Below are positions 1 through 9,002 of a stretch of 64,000 nucleotides of DNA, piece after piece. The first letter of the stretch is position 1, and each line of letters opens with the position of its first letter. The stretch covers positions 1,404,001-1,468,000 of the forward strand of contig NZ_CP091799.1 in the NCBI RefSeq assembly GCF_022024235.1. Direction: 5' to 3'. The position numbers and the translations under genes are program-made. The notes beneath the pieces are model-generated. The model was not told the DNA's origin and did no database searches. It saw only the letters and a list, made by a program, of their open reading frames with translations. This DNA comes from Segatella baroniae B14. GTDB taxonomy: Bacteria > Bacteroidota > Bacteroidia > Bacteroidales > Bacteroidaceae.

Positions 1-482
1 TTAAACTTGATATCACCATTCAAACGGATTGGCACTCTCTTATGTTGACCATAATTGAATCCGAATTCTAATCCATCTGTCTTAATTGCAACAATCTTAC
101 TCGAGTTATACAGTTGCGCATAAAGTGCCTTTTGCAAATCTGCCACAGGAACGACACCCTTCATGGTCTGCTCATTCGCATAGCTAGAATACTTGAACTG
201 AATAGGACGAATCTCATTACCATACAAATAAGTCAGCATCGTAAAACCCTTATCACGTACTGTCACCTTTATAGTATCCGGCAAATCATCCGTTATCACA
301 ACCTGGCGAGGAACACCCACTAAGCGTACGGGCACAGCAATATCCTGTTCATAGGTGTCATTAAGTGAAATCGTTAGCCAAAAGGCTCCACTCAATGCAA
401 GAAAGAACAAAAAAATCAGAAACTCTCTATTGGCTGTTCCGAATAGAAAGTTTCTGAAAATATGTAATATTCGTTTAAGCAT
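1..482 (-). CDS. YbbR-like (CdaR-type) protein, C-terminus cut by window edge
   Basis: The start codon lies at 482-480 and overlaps the end of yajC by 8 bp; the frame stays open to base 1, giving about 160 visible residues. A short basic N-terminus (MLKRILHIFRNF) is followed by one hydrophobic segment (about residues 22-37). After it comes a beta-rich extracytoplasmic region with the pattern of a YbbR repeat (VPVRLVGVP, then an IKVTVRDKG stretch). Position in the order nusB-yajC-ybbR is the usual Bacteroidota arrangement. The family is membrane-anchored; in Firmicutes the related CdaR regulates a diadenylate cyclase, but that role is not shown here. The C-terminal part lies outside the window. 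Confidence 0.75.
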   Translation of the reverse strand, partial: MLKRILHIFRNFLFGTANREFLIFLFFLALSGAFWLTISLNDTYEQDIAVPVRLVGVPRQVVITDDLPDTIKVTVRDKGFTMLTYLYGNEIRPIQFKYSSYANEQTMKGVVPVADLQKALYAQLYNSSKIVAIKTDGLEFGFNYGQHKRVPIRLNGDIKF

Positions 483-795
483 TAGGCTGTTGCTGACGAG
501 CATCAGCAAAAACGTAAGAACGCTCTACTTCCACTACAACGCCACGAGCAATTTCTACGCTTACTTTATTACTAGAATCATCAATATGTTTCACGGTACC
601 ATAGATACCACCACCAATGACAACTTTTGTACCTTCTTGAAGAGAATTCTGGAACTGACGAATTTTCTTCTGCTGTTTCTGCTGTGGACGGATAAAAAAG
701 AACCACATCAATGCAAATACAGCTATCATCATAATAAGGAAGCTGTAGTTATTACCACCAGCTGCAGCCTGAGCTGCTAAAATCATGTTCATCAT
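475..795 (-). CDS. yajC: Preprotein translocase subunit YajC
   Basis: A 106-residue protein with a single hydrophobic helix (about residues 17-38, ending in WFFFIRPQQK) and a basic/polar cytoplasmic tail that contains the conserved VVIGGGIYGTV segment. That is the standard YajC architecture: accessory subunit of the SecDF-YajC membrane complex that assists Sec-dependent export. I chose the Met at 795 (MMNMILAAQ), which puts the transmembrane helix near the N-terminus; an in-frame Met at 834 would add a polar extension not typical of the family. It sits 42 bp downstream of nusB and overlaps the next gene, so the three are probably co-transcribed. Confidence 0.9.
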   Translation of the reverse strand: MMNMILAAQAAAGGNNYSFLIMMIAVFALMWFFFIRPQQKQQKKIRQFQNSLQEGTKVVIGGGIYGTVKHIDDSSNKVSVEIARGVVVEVERSYVFADARQQQPNA

Positions 796-837
796 ATATG
801 TATTATCGTTAAATTTTTTATTGTCTATTTCCAAAAA

Positions 838-1875
838 TTAATACTCACGACGTCTACGGAATGTAGGACGAGGACTACGCTGCTGTTGTGGACGCTGCTG
901 ACGCTGTGGGCGCTGAGGATGATCCTGTCGAGGACGCTGTGAGCGCTCTGGCATTGGCTTAGCAATGATTCCTTCATCATTCAAGAAACGAGCTATACCA
1001 TCAAGCATACCGTTTACATAACTTCCACTATGAGGAGTACTATATAATTTAGCAAGATTTACATACTCGTTGATTGTAACTGATGCAGGTATATTAGGGA
1101 ATGTACAAAGTTCTGCTATAGCAATCTGCATAATCACAACATCCATGTAAGCCAGACGACTAAAATCCCAGTTACGACTAGCATCACTCATATAACGCTG
1201 ATATTGGTCGGCATTGAGAATGGTAGAACGGAAGAGCTTACGAGCGAAATCAAGATCCTCTTCATCCTTATATTCTGGAAGCAATTCCTGATCAGCCTTA
1301 TTAGCCTGTTCAAAGCGCTTAATAGTTTTGATGACAAAAGTATCAACGATTTCCTTATCATCATTCCAATATAAGCTTTTCTCTTCAAGAATACCATCCA
1401 GCTCATCATTACGCTGAATAAAGAGTTTATAAAGTCTACGCCACAATTCACGATCGGTATCGTAATCTGAATCACCGGCATTCATATATGTAATATAATC
1501 TTCGCTCTGCTCAATTTGACTGAGTAGTCGACGAACGAATTCTATATCTTCATCCCAATTCTGCTTTTTGTTTTCAATAAATTCATTCAGCATCTTGTTT
1601 TCTTCAAGCTGAACAGCAAATTTATTGTAAGCGAATTTTGCAGAAGGTGCAGGTGTACCCTCACGCTGAGCACGGGCAGTATTTACATCTACACGATGAC
1701 GAGCTTCTTTAGTAATGGCTACGATAAGAGAGAGGAGATTGTTATACAAATCATATGACTTAGAAAGACTGAAAAGCAGTTCTTTCTCGGCGTTATCCAT
1801 ATTATTGTTGCCGTTTTGATAGTATGCGTAGGTTAACTGGACTATCTTAATTCTTATAAGTTCCCTATTAATCAT
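838..1875 (-). CDS. nusB: Transcription antitermination factor NusB, long Bacteroidota form
   Basis: The 345-residue product is about twice the length of E. coli NusB. The recognisable NusB fold is the C-terminal part (about residues 215-305), with an FSRLAYMDVVIMQIAIAE-type helix, then TINEYVNLAKLY and a SGSYVNGMLDGIARFL end. The N-terminal ~200 residues are helical and Bacteroidota-specific. The last ~40 residues are rich in Arg, Pro and Gln, a likely disordered RNA-binding tail. NusB with NusE (S10) binds boxA RNA in rRNA leader antitermination complexes. A promoter-like pair lies just upstream (see 1929-1959). It heads the nusB-yajC-ybbR group. Confidence 0.9.
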   Translation of the reverse strand: MINRELIRIKIVQLTYAYYQNGNNNMDNAEKELLFSLSKSYDLYNNLLSLIVAITKEARHRVDVNTARAQREGTPAPSAKFAYNKFAVQLEENKMLNEFIENKKQNWDEDIEFVRRLLSQIEQSEDYITYMNAGDSDYDTDRELWRRLYKLFIQRNDELDGILEEKSLYWNDDKEIVDTFVIKTIKRFEQANKADQELLPEYKDEEDLDFARKLFRSTILNADQYQRYMSDASRNWDFSRLAYMDVVIMQIAIAELCTFPNIPASVTINEYVNLAKLYSTPHSGSYVNGMLDGIARFLNDEGIIAKPMPERSQRPRQDHPQRPQRQQRPQQQRSPRPTFRRRREY

Positions 1876-1928
1876 TCTCTAATAATTTTTGGATTACTTT
1901 TTTATTGTTAATGTGTAATATTACGATG

Positions 1929-1959
1929 CAAAAGTAATGTATTTATCCTATATATGCAA
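1929..1959 (-). promoter_or_regulatory. Promoter of nusB-yajC-ybbR
   Basis: On the minus strand TACTTTTG (1929-1936) matches the Bacteroidota -7 consensus TAnnTTTG. A TTG-ending -33 element lies 20 bp upstream. Transcription would start near 1922, about 45 nt before nusB. Confidence 0.6.
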
Positions 1960-1996
1960 GAAAACAAGCAGTAAATTATAGTTTTTATCCAGAATA

Positions 1997-2028
1997 TTTG
2001 TTAGAATCACAAAAAATGTATACCTTTG
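1997..2028 (+). promoter_or_regulatory. Promoter of rplY-pth-hslR
   Basis: TTTG (1997-2000) and TACCTTTG (2021-2028) are separated by 20 bp, an exact Bacteroidota -33/-7 pair. The leader is about 70 nt. It is divergent from the nusB promoter in the same 228-bp gap. Confidence 0.75.
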
Positions 2029-2103
2029 CACAGCTTTTTTGAGCTTATCCGTGTGATGGCGAATTAAGGCGGTATTATTAAACTTAATTTAGAGTAACAC
2101 ATT

Positions 2104-2697
2104 ATGAAAGAAATTGATGTAACAGGTCAGAAGCGTGAGAACCTTGGTAAGAAAGCTTCTAAGGCATTGCGTAAGGAAGGTTTCGTTCCTTGTAACTTGT
2201 ATGGTGAGAAGAAAGATGAGAATGGTGCTCCAGTAGCTTTCTCTTTCGCTGTATCTTTTAAGGAACTCCGTAAGATTATCTACACTCCTCACGTATATGT
2301 AATCAACTTGATTATCGACGGTGAGAGCCACACAGCTATCATGAAGGAGATTCAGTTCCACCCTACAACAGACGCTCCATTGCACGTAGACTTCTACGAG
2401 GTTAACGATCAGAAGCCTATTACAATTGGTATCCCAGTTAAGTTGAACGGTCTTGCACAGGGTGTACGCGATGGTGGTCGTATGAACCTTTCTATCCGTA
2501 AGATCAACGTTACTGCTCCATACCAGCAGATTCCAGAGCACCTCGATATCGACGTTACTGCTTTGAAGATTGGTAAGAGCATTAAGGTAGGTGAACTTTC
2601 ATTCGAGGGTCTTGAGCTCGCTACTCCTAAGGAAGTTGTAGTTTGCTCTATCAAGATGACTCGTGCTGCTGCACAGGCTGCTCAGACTGAAGAATAA
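2104..2697 (+). CDS. rplY: 50S ribosomal protein L25 (CTC/TL5 form)
   Basis: A 197-residue protein of the two-domain CTC/TL5 type. Residues 1-95 form the 5S rRNA-binding L25 domain (starts MKEIDVTGQKRENLGKKASK, then EGFVPCNLYG and the FHPTTDAPLHVDFYEV stretch). Residues ~100-185 form the TL5 C-terminal beta domain (IPVKLNGLAQGVRDGG, ending KEVVVCSIKM). It binds 5S rRNA in the large subunit. Strong promoter upstream; pth follows after 15 bp, a widespread rplY-pth pairing. Confidence 0.95.
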   Translation: MKEIDVTGQKRENLGKKASKALRKEGFVPCNLYGEKKDENGAPVAFSFAVSFKELRKIIYTPHVYVINLIIDGESHTAIMKEIQFHPTTDAPLHVDFYEVNDQKPITIGIPVKLNGLAQGVRDGGRMNLSIRKINVTAPYQQIPEHLDIDVTALKIGKSIKVGELSFEGLELATPKEVVVCSIKMTRAAAQAAQTEE

Positions 2698-2712
2698 TTC
2701 GAACTGTTCTGA

Positions 2713-3285
2713 ATGGACAAATATTTAATTTGTGGTTTGGGTAATCCTGGTAGCGAATATGAGGATACCCGCCATAATACAGGTTTCATGGTATTGGACG
2801 CTTTTGCAAAAGCGTCCAATATTGTTTTTGAGGATAAGCGATATGGGTTTGTTGCTGAAACTTCTATTAAAGGACGCAAAGTCTTTCTTCTGAAGCCTAC
2901 AACATTTATGAACCTTAGTGGTAATGCCGTTCGCTACTGGCTTAACAAAGAGAATATAGACCAAAGCCATCTACTCGTTATCAGTGACGATGTAGCTCTC
3001 CCTCTAGGTGCTTTCCGCTTAAAAGCTAGTGGCAGCAATGGTGGGCATAACGGACTGGGACATATTCAACAGCTTATCGGTCAAAACTATGCACGCTTAC
3101 GTATGGGTATCGGCAACGACTATCCACGTGGCAGACAAGTAGACTGGGTGCTTGGACATTACAGTGAGGATGATATGAAGCTGCTACAGCCAGCTATTGA
3201 CCTTGGTGGCGAAATCATCAAGAGTTTCGTTCTCAGTGGTATTGACAACACAATGAACCAATTCAACAAACTTGGAAAGAAGTAA
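2713..3285 (+). CDS. pth: Peptidyl-tRNA hydrolase
   Basis: A 190-residue protein that begins [19 protein letters not shown], followed by [10 protein letters not shown], which carries the family's Asn and catalytic His. Further conserved elements are [22 protein letters not shown] and [12 protein letters not shown]. The enzyme releases tRNA from peptidyl-tRNA that has dropped off the ribosome. Length and motif order are normal. Co-directional with rplY (15 bp) and hslR (15 bp). Confidence 0.96.
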   Translation: MDKYLICGLGNPGSEYEDTRHNTGFMVLDAFAKASNIVFEDKRYGFVAETSIKGRKVFLLKPTTFMNLSGNAVRYWLNKENIDQSHLLVISDDVALPLGAFRLKASGSNGGHNGLGHIQQLIGQNYARLRMGIGNDYPRGRQVDWVLGHYSEDDMKLLQPAIDLGGEIIKSFVLSGIDNTMNQFNKLGKK

Positions 3286-3300
3286 TTAATATATTCAGTT

Positions 3301-3720
3301 ATGGCAGATACAGCAAGAATAGACAAATGGCTATGGGCAGCTCGCATCTTCAAGACGCGATCTATTGCTGCCGATGCTTGTAAAAATAGTCGTGTTACCA
3401 TTAATGGAAGCAATGTAAAACCAAGTCACATGATTAAACGTGGTGAAATTATTCATGTAAAGAAACCACCTATTACCTATTCTTTTCGTGTTTTAGATTG
3501 TATTGAAAAGCGTGTAGGTGCCAAACTGCTCATCAATGTATATGAGAACGTTACTGATCCAAAACAGTATGAATTACTTGAAATGAGTCGAATCAGCGGT
3601 TTTATTGACCGTGCCAGAGGTACAGGACGTCCAACCAAAAAAGACCGTCGTGCTATCGATGCCTTTGTCGACCCTGTCATGTTTGGTTGGGATGACGATG
3701 AAGATGACGATGAAGACTAA
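3301..3720 (+). CDS. hslR: S4-domain RNA-binding heat-shock protein Hsp15
   Basis: A 139-residue protein with an N-terminal S4 domain (starts ARIDKWLWAARIFKTRSIA, about residues 5-65) matching the Hsp15/HslR family. In E. coli this family binds free 50S subunits carrying nascent chains and helps recycle stalled large subunits. The C-terminus ends in a very acidic run (DDDEDDDED). It is the third gene after rplY-pth, followed 24 bp later by a strong terminator. Confidence 0.9.
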   Translation: MADTARIDKWLWAARIFKTRSIAADACKNSRVTINGSNVKPSHMIKRGEIIHVKKPPITYSFRVLDCIEKRVGAKLLINVYENVTDPKQYELLEMSRISGFIDRARGTGRPTKKDRRAIDAFVDPVMFGWDDDEDDDED

Positions 3721-3744
3721 TTCTCAATGTAGCATCATATCATT

Positions 3745-3780
3745 AAGGGGGAAATATCATATTGATTATTTCCCCCTTTT
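3745..3780 (+). terminator. Intrinsic terminator after hslR
   Basis: A perfect 12-bp stem (3745-3756 with 3767-3778, core AAGGGGGAAATA) with a 10-nt loop runs into a T tract. The A-rich 5' side means it could also stop transcription of the convergent outer-membrane gene. Confidence 0.85.
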
Positions 3781-3836
3781 TACATACCTTACTAAAATTT
3801 AAATATATAATAAACGCTTTATTATTGCATCAGACT

Positions 3837-6806
3837 TTATCTCGGACCGCCGAAACCGCCGCCACCATTTCCACCAAAGTTACCACGTGGGCGACCACCT
3901 TGGAAGTTTTTATCACCAAAATCTGGTCTATCTGGTCTATCACCTCTATTCATGGCATTTCTTGCTTCTTTAGAACCAAAAAGATTCATTCTGTAGATGA
4001 CATGGAGCATCGCATAACTATTGATACTATTATATTCTACATCCGATCTGCGAGTAGCATTAATCGTACGACTTAAATTACTTTGCTGTTTTAAAATATC
4101 ATAGAACTGCAATGTCACCGATAAAGGTTTACCCTTGAGGAAACTCTGGGCTAACTGTGCATTCCAAACCAATTCGTTCGTATTCATAGAAGCATCATCA
4201 TAACCTCTACGACTATTCTCATGAAGATCTGTAGAAAGACTCATTCCCCAAGGCAAGGTAATGTTTACAGTAGCTCCATAAGCAAACTGCCAAGTATCGA
4301 GATCACTACTACTCTGCAGCTTGTTACGTGCATGGGTATACCTAACAGAACCATCAAGCTCTATTTCGAGCCATTCATTACGATAACTTCCCGCTAAACG
4401 CTCATTGAGTGTAAGTGTACGTGTAGTATTCTTTTGAGAATCACTGGTCTGATCCAAGGTCAAATAGCCTACATAATTATTATAGCCTACATTCGTAAAT
4501 GTATTCACATTCCAGAAACCAGTAGAGTCTATGGCTGTGTTAAACATAAACACACCATTTGCATCCCAGTTACCATTAATATTCTCAGGCTGAGTTGTTC
4601 TACCTCCAGTGAGTGCATCATAAGTTACCTTACTGCTTATACTGTTACGGGTGGTACTAAAGTTCACATTAGCCATTATTGCACGCTGATGTGCCTGAAT
4701 ATAATTATTATAGAACAGACGGAATTTATTGGTGAATGATGGCTTCAAACCAGGATTACCTTTTGTGATATTAAGAGGATTACTATCATCAGTAATATCG
4801 AGCAGGTCGGTCATGCTTGGTTGTGAGGTAGTTCCACGATAATTAATGCGCAGGTTACTTACCTTAGAGAAACGATAACGGAAATCAAAAGTTGGTGAGA
4901 AATTAGTAACTGTACGTACCGTATCTACATGTACTCCTTGATAATCTTGAGTAAACTTAGTAGATTGAGGCTGAACCATCACACCAAAATTGAGTTGATA
5001 TTTCTGACGGATCAAACGCATCATCACATTAATCTCGTGAATATAGTTCTTATACTCAGCAGAACGACTTAACTCGTCATCCAAGTAACTGGTATAAGGA
5101 TTAGCCAACTTAGACAAGTAACTATCCCATCCACGATACGCTGGAGTTATATCGGCAAAGAAATTTTCGCCCAAATTACTAAAATCATAGGTAGAACGAT
5201 CACTCTTGCTAAGATTATAAGTAAACTTATAACTAAACTGTAAGAATGTGGCACGCCATAATGGCTCGCTATAAGTAGCTTGGAGCGAATAACTATAATT
5301 TTTGGAAGGTGTTACATTATATCGATTGGTCTGGTAGGTAGAATCTAAACCGTCTGCTGCCTGTACCAAATATAAATGAGTAGCATTTGTAGAAAGGCTT
5401 TCACTGTCAGTCTTGCCATAACTTGCATCTGCACGCAACGTAAAGTTACGCCCCATGCTATTAAGTTTACGGTTGTACTGCAGCATTCCCTTAACATTAT
5501 TAGTCTTAGAGTAAGAGATAGAGTTATCCTCTTGTGTATTAACGATAGCACTATCCTTAGCCAGACTAATAATGCTCTCAGTAGAAAGAGGATCAGCTAC
5601 CTTAAGGTATGGATTAGAAAGAAAAGCAGCTGAGAAAGAATGACTTCTACTATCACTTGTAGACCAACTAAACGATGGTCGGAACATGATATTAGTCATC
5701 GAGTCTGGTTTCCACTCCAATCGCATATTACCATTCCAGCTATTACTACGCGTGTAATTCTGAGCAATTTTATTCTCATAAGCAGAAGAACCTACGAAAT
5801 TTTCAATAGCAGACTTTGTATAAGCATCGCCATCAGAGTGGTTCCATCTTAAACTGGCATCAAGCTTCAACTTATTTTTCAGTTCATAATTATAGTTCGC
5901 ACCTATCATCTTGGTTGCTGTCAAACCATCTCGACCACTACCAAAACGACCACGGCCTCCACCACCAGGGAAGCCCATATCATTTACATTATTGGCACTT
6001 CCGAAAAGCATGAACCGATTATTATCCTGGAAAATACCTGCCATTAATTTTTCAGAATAACGACTGTCTGTACCCAGAGACAAATCTATATTTGATATCA
6101 TACCCTTGTTCATACCCTTCTTCATACCGAAGTCGAGCACCGTAGATTCTTCGCCATCATCAATACCTGTGATACGGGCTAAATCACTTTTTTCATCATA
6201 AGCCTTAATTTTATCAACGATAGAAGTTGGCAGATTCTTAAGGGCAGTCTTTGTATCACCTGTCATAAATTCCTTACCATCTACCAATATCTTTTTTACC
6301 GTTTTACCATTAATGGTGATGGTACCATCATCGCTTACCTCTGCACCAGGAAGACGTTTCACCAATTCTTCTACCGTAGAACCTTCAGGAGTACGATACG
6401 CCGAAGAATTATAAACAAAAGTATCCTCCTTGAGTACCACTTTAGCAGCCTGCCCCGTTACCGTAACGCCTTTAAGCATATGCGAATCACCCGTCATAGG
6501 AATTTTTCCCATGGATAAGTTTTTATCGTCTACCACCTTAATTTTACGAACAAGTGACTTATAACCGATACTAGAAATTTTAAGGAGATAATCACCATTA
6601 TCAGGGGCAGTAATGGTAAAGAGACCATCCTCATTGGATATGGCTCCTATAATAAAGGTACTATCTTTCTTCAATAATTGCACAGTAGCCTGCATAATAG
6701 GGTCCTGCGTTGATTTGTCAAAAATCTCACCTGAGATCAGTCTAGTTTGAGCAAAGGTTGTTGTTGATACTATCAGCATCAATAACACGAGTAGATGCTT
6801 TTTCAT
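3837..6806 (-). CDS. Outer-membrane beta-barrel protein with CarboxypepD_reg-like N-terminus (TonB-receptor related)
   Basis: A 989-residue protein. Signal peptide MKKHLLVLLMLIVSTTTFAQ is followed by a carboxypeptidase-regulatory-like beta-sandwich (about residues 22-105), a plug-like region (about 115-220, with the TPEGSTVEELVKRLPGAEV segment) and a long series of amphipathic beta strands. The last ~35 residues are Gly/Arg/Pro rich (GGNGGGGFGGPR) and another Gly-rich stretch (FPGGGGRGRFGSGRDG) sits near residue 280. This is the Bacteroidota 'outer membrane beta-barrel protein' family related to TonB-dependent receptors. No SusD-like partner adjoins it, so the substrate cannot be inferred. 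Convergent with hslR and divergent from aroB. Confidence 0.8.
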   Translation of the reverse strand: MKKHLLVLLMLIVSTTTFAQTRLISGEIFDKSTQDPIMQATVQLLKKDSTFIIGAISNEDGLFTITAPDNGDYLLKISSIGYKSLVRKIKVVDDKNLSMGKIPMTGDSHMLKGVTVTGQAAKVVLKEDTFVYNSSAYRTPEGSTVEELVKRLPGAEVSDDGTITINGKTVKKILVDGKEFMTGDTKTALKNLPTSIVDKIKAYDEKSDLARITGIDDGEESTVLDFGMKKGMNKGMISNIDLSLGTDSRYSEKLMAGIFQDNNRFMLFGSANNVNDMGFPGGGGRGRFGSGRDGLTATKMIGANYNYELKNKLKLDASLRWNHSDGDAYTKSAIENFVGSSAYENKIAQNYTRSNSWNGNMRLEWKPDSMTNIMFRPSFSWSTSDSRSHSFSAAFLSNPYLKVADPLSTESIISLAKDSAIVNTQEDNSISYSKTNNVKGMLQYNRKLNSMGRNFTLRADASYGKTDSESLSTNATHLYLVQAADGLDSTYQTNRYNVTPSKNYSYSLQATYSEPLWRATFLQFSYKFTYNLSKSDRSTYDFSNLGENFFADITPAYRGWDSYLSKLANPYTSYLDDELSRSAEYKNYIHEINVMMRLIRQKYQLNFGVMVQPQSTKFTQDYQGVHVDTVRTVTNFSPTFDFRYRFSKVSNLRINYRGTTSQPSMTDLLDITDDSNPLNITKGNPGLKPSFTNKFRLFYNNYIQAHQRAIMANVNFSTTRNSISSKVTYDALTGGRTTQPENINGNWDANGVFMFNTAIDSTGFWNVNTFTNVGYNNYVGYLTLDQTSDSQKNTTRTLTLNERLAGSYRNEWLEIELDGSVRYTHARNKLQSSSDLDTWQFAYGATVNITLPWGMSLSTDLHENSRRGYDDASMNTNELVWNAQLAQSFLKGKPLSVTLQFYDILKQQSNLSRTINATRRSDVEYNSINSYAMLHVIYRMNLFGSKEARNAMNRGDRPDRPDFGDKNFQGGRPRGNFGGNGGGGFGGPR

Positions 6807-6938
6807 TGTTATTAATAATAAATCTTTAGTTTCTTATTGCTATGTGCTACACTACACAATTATAAGACGCAAAAAAACAGAATAGGTTTAAAAGGAAAGT
6901 AAAAAATTAGCGATTTGATAGATTTTATGTCAAAAATC

Positions 6939-6969
6939 TTTGAAAATTGCAGCTTTTCAAGTATATTTG
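6939..6969 (+). promoter_or_regulatory. Promoter of aroB
   Basis: TTTG (6939-6942), 19-bp spacer, TATATTTG (6962-6969). Predicted start near 6976 leaves a ~55-nt leader before the aroB ATG at 7032. Confidence 0.65.
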
Positions 6970-7031
6970 CACAAAGAGCGAAATAACAATAACAAACTGA
7001 TATTCGCAAAAATCTTAAATACGTTAGTAAT

Positions 7032-8078
7032 ATGGAACAGAGGGTAATCATATCGAAGAATTTAAAAGAAGAGCTTGCTGCAGCTATTTCTGAATGCGAG
7101 CACGATAAAATCTTTGTCTTAACTGATAAGACAACAGAAGAACTATGCTGGCCTGTAATCAATAAATTCTTCAGCCTGAAGAAAGCAAAACTGATTACTA
7201 TTCCAGCTTCTGATAATCACAAAACCATTGAATCTGTGATGAGCGTTTGGGAAGCATTAGGCCAACAAGGTGCAACTCGTCACTCTTGCATGATTAATCT
7301 TGGTGGAGGTATGGTTACTGACTTAGGTGGTTTCGCAGCATCCACATTCAAACGAGGCATAGACTTTATCAATATACCTACTACTCTGCTGGCCATGGTA
7401 GATGCTTCGGTCGGTGGCAAGACTGGTATCAACTTTAATGGTCTCAAGAATGAAATTGGTGTATTTAATGATTCTAAATTCGTTATTCTTAATACAACAT
7501 TTCTCAAGACTTTAGATCAGGAAAATATTTGTTCTGGCTATGCAGAGATGCTGAAACATGGTCTTATCAGTACCAATAAGATGTGGGCAGATCTGGTCAA
7601 TTTTGATCTGCAACACCCAGAGTTAGACACTTTGCAGCGTATGGTTGCTGAATCTGTCAATGTAAAAGAGCATATAGTAAAACAAGATCCGCATGAAAAG
7701 GGCATTCGCAAGGCTCTCAACTTAGGACATACGTTCGGACATGCTTTCGAAAGCTTCTGCATGAAGCGTACACCTATACTGCATGGATATGCTGTCGCTT
7801 ATGGTTTGATCTGTGAACTCTATATGAGCTGCATGAAGACTGGGTTCCCTACAGATAAGATGCGTCAAACGGTTTCCTTTATCCAAGATAATTTCGGTTC
7901 TATAAATATTACGTGTGATGATTATGATGAACTTATCGAATTAATGACTCATGATAAGAAGAACACTGCAGGAACTATTAATTTCACTCTTCTTGGTAAT
8001 ATTGGGGATATTAAGATTAACCAAACTGCTACCACTGAAGAAATCAAAGAATGTCTTGATTTTTTTAGAGAAGGCTAA
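7032..8078 (+). CDS. aroB: 3-dehydroquinate synthase
   Basis: A 348-residue enzyme of the shikimate pathway that converts DAHP to 3-dehydroquinate with NAD+ and a divalent metal. Diagnostic elements are the NAD-binding GGGMVTDLGGFAASTFKRG stretch, the TTLLAMVDASVGGKTGIN segment and the metal-ligand motif NLGHTFGHAFE. It has its own promoter and a terminator just after the stop, so it is likely monocistronic. It supplies the chorismate precursor used by the menaquinone operon at 9-15 kb. Confidence 0.95.
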   Translation: MEQRVIISKNLKEELAAAISECEHDKIFVLTDKTTEELCWPVINKFFSLKKAKLITIPASDNHKTIESVMSVWEALGQQGATRHSCMINLGGGMVTDLGGFAASTFKRGIDFINIPTTLLAMVDASVGGKTGINFNGLKNEIGVFNDSKFVILNTTFLKTLDQENICSGYAEMLKHGLISTNKMWADLVNFDLQHPELDTLQRMVAESVNVKEHIVKQDPHEKGIRKALNLGHTFGHAFESFCMKRTPILHGYAVAYGLICELYMSCMKTGFPTDKMRQTVSFIQDNFGSINITCDDYDELIELMTHDKKNTAGTINFTLLGNIGDIKINQTATTEEIKECLDFFREG

Positions 8079-8106
8079 TATTGCAATATTTTGATTTCAT
8101 CATACT

Positions 8107-8171
8107 AAGGGAGTTAAGAACTTTTTTATCTTGCTTTTAACCAAACAAGTTTAGTTCTTAACTTCCTTTTT
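8107..8171 (+). terminator. Intrinsic terminator after aroB
   Basis: A 16-bp stem (8107-8122 with 8153-8168, one wobble, core GTTAAGAACT) with a 30-nt loop that contains a small inner CTTG/CAAG pair, followed by a T tract. Confidence 0.7.
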
Positions 8172-8301
8172 GCATGTTATAAAGGAGAACTTCAACCGAA
8201 TATACACTAGATTCTCGCTTTAAGACCTGTTCTTGGTGTTATGTTATATTAGGTGCTGCCACCTATGTACATACAATTTTATCCCGTGGTCCTCCAAATT
8301 T

Positions 8302-8344
8302 TTTGTTAGTACTAACTTCTTTTCTAATTAAATTTGTATATTTG
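8302..8344 (+). promoter_or_regulatory. Promoter and palindromic operator-like site for a 44-residue peptide gene
   Basis: Two overlapping -7 candidates, TAAATTTG (8329-8336) and TATATTTG (8337-8344). In the -33 region lies TTTG (8302-8305) overlapping a perfect 12-bp palindrome GTTAGTACTAAC (8305-8316). The palindrome is where a repressor or activator could act; no regulator is identified. Confidence 0.5.
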
Positions 8345-8376
8345 CATTATTGCAATAACTAATAAATAATGATATC

Positions 8377-8511
8377 ATGACAATAGTACTATTTATTTGG
8401 GTTATCTTTTTTATATTCATTGGTTCTTGTGTTGATACACCTATTTGGCTATATATACTTGCTATTTTGGTCGCCTGGTATAAAGTTCATACCGATGACG
8501 AAATATTATAA
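8377..8511 (+). CDS. Putative 44-residue membrane peptide
   Basis: A 44-codon frame starting at the ATG at 8377. It has two hydrophobic stretches: residues 3-17 (IVLFIWVIFFIFIGS) and 22-35 (PIWLYILAILVAWY). Between them lie a Cys and an Asp, and the tail is acidic (HTDDEIL). Its transcription unit is complete: promoter at 8329-8344, start codon about 25-35 nt downstream, and a strong hairpin terminator 35 nt after the stop. That context is the main reason to call it real. I do not recognise the family. Small hydrophobic peptides of this size include type I toxins and small membrane regulators, but nothing in the sequence decides between these. Confidence 0.5.
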   Translation: MTIVLFIWVIFFIFIGSCVDTPIWLYILAILVAWYKVHTDDEIL

Positions 8512-8545
8512 TATAGTACATATTTTTTATTATATATACTTTTTC

Positions 8546-8571
8546 GCTCGTACTGTTGTACGGGCTTTTTT
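8546..8571 (+). terminator. Intrinsic terminator after the 44-residue peptide gene
   Basis: An 8-bp stem (GCTCGTAC with GTACGGGC, one wobble) with TGTT loop at 8546-8565, followed by six T. A compact, strong rho-independent terminator. Confidence 0.8.
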
Positions 8572-8614
8572 GTTATATCTTACTTATTACCATGTACAGG
8601 TATAATTATTTGCC

Positions 8615-8740
8615 GGGGCTCGCTTTGTTCGTCTCTGGTATTGTTATTCGTTTCAGGATCTTATATTTGTTTGTGGCTGCTGTTGTCCCTGGTTAACTGT
8701 TGTTAGTCTCTGGTATTGTTTAAGTAACCTATATATACCA
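8615..8740. repeat. Degenerate short repeats in gene-free DNA
   Basis: GTCTCTGGTATTGTT occurs twice (about 8632 and 8704), TTCAGGATCT twice (about 8654 and 8780), with related CTGGTTAACTG-type pieces between. The rest of 8572-9002 holds short open frames without family resemblance; I see no gene in it. Confidence 0.4.
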
Positions 8741-9002
8741 ATTATTGATAATTTAACCAGATGTAGCCGCTTCTAGCTTCAGGATCTATTATATATATAC
8801 TTTGCCCTTGTTGTTCCTTACATAGTCATTTGTGAACCATGCAGCATGTACAAGTACATATTATCACACATATTTACTATACACTGTACATTCTCATGGT
8901 AATTTTTGCTTATCCTGTAGACTATTTGATAATAAATCATGGTTTCGTTACTACGACGGAGTTTTACCATAAGAAAAATGCTATTAACACCAAATATATG
9001 GA

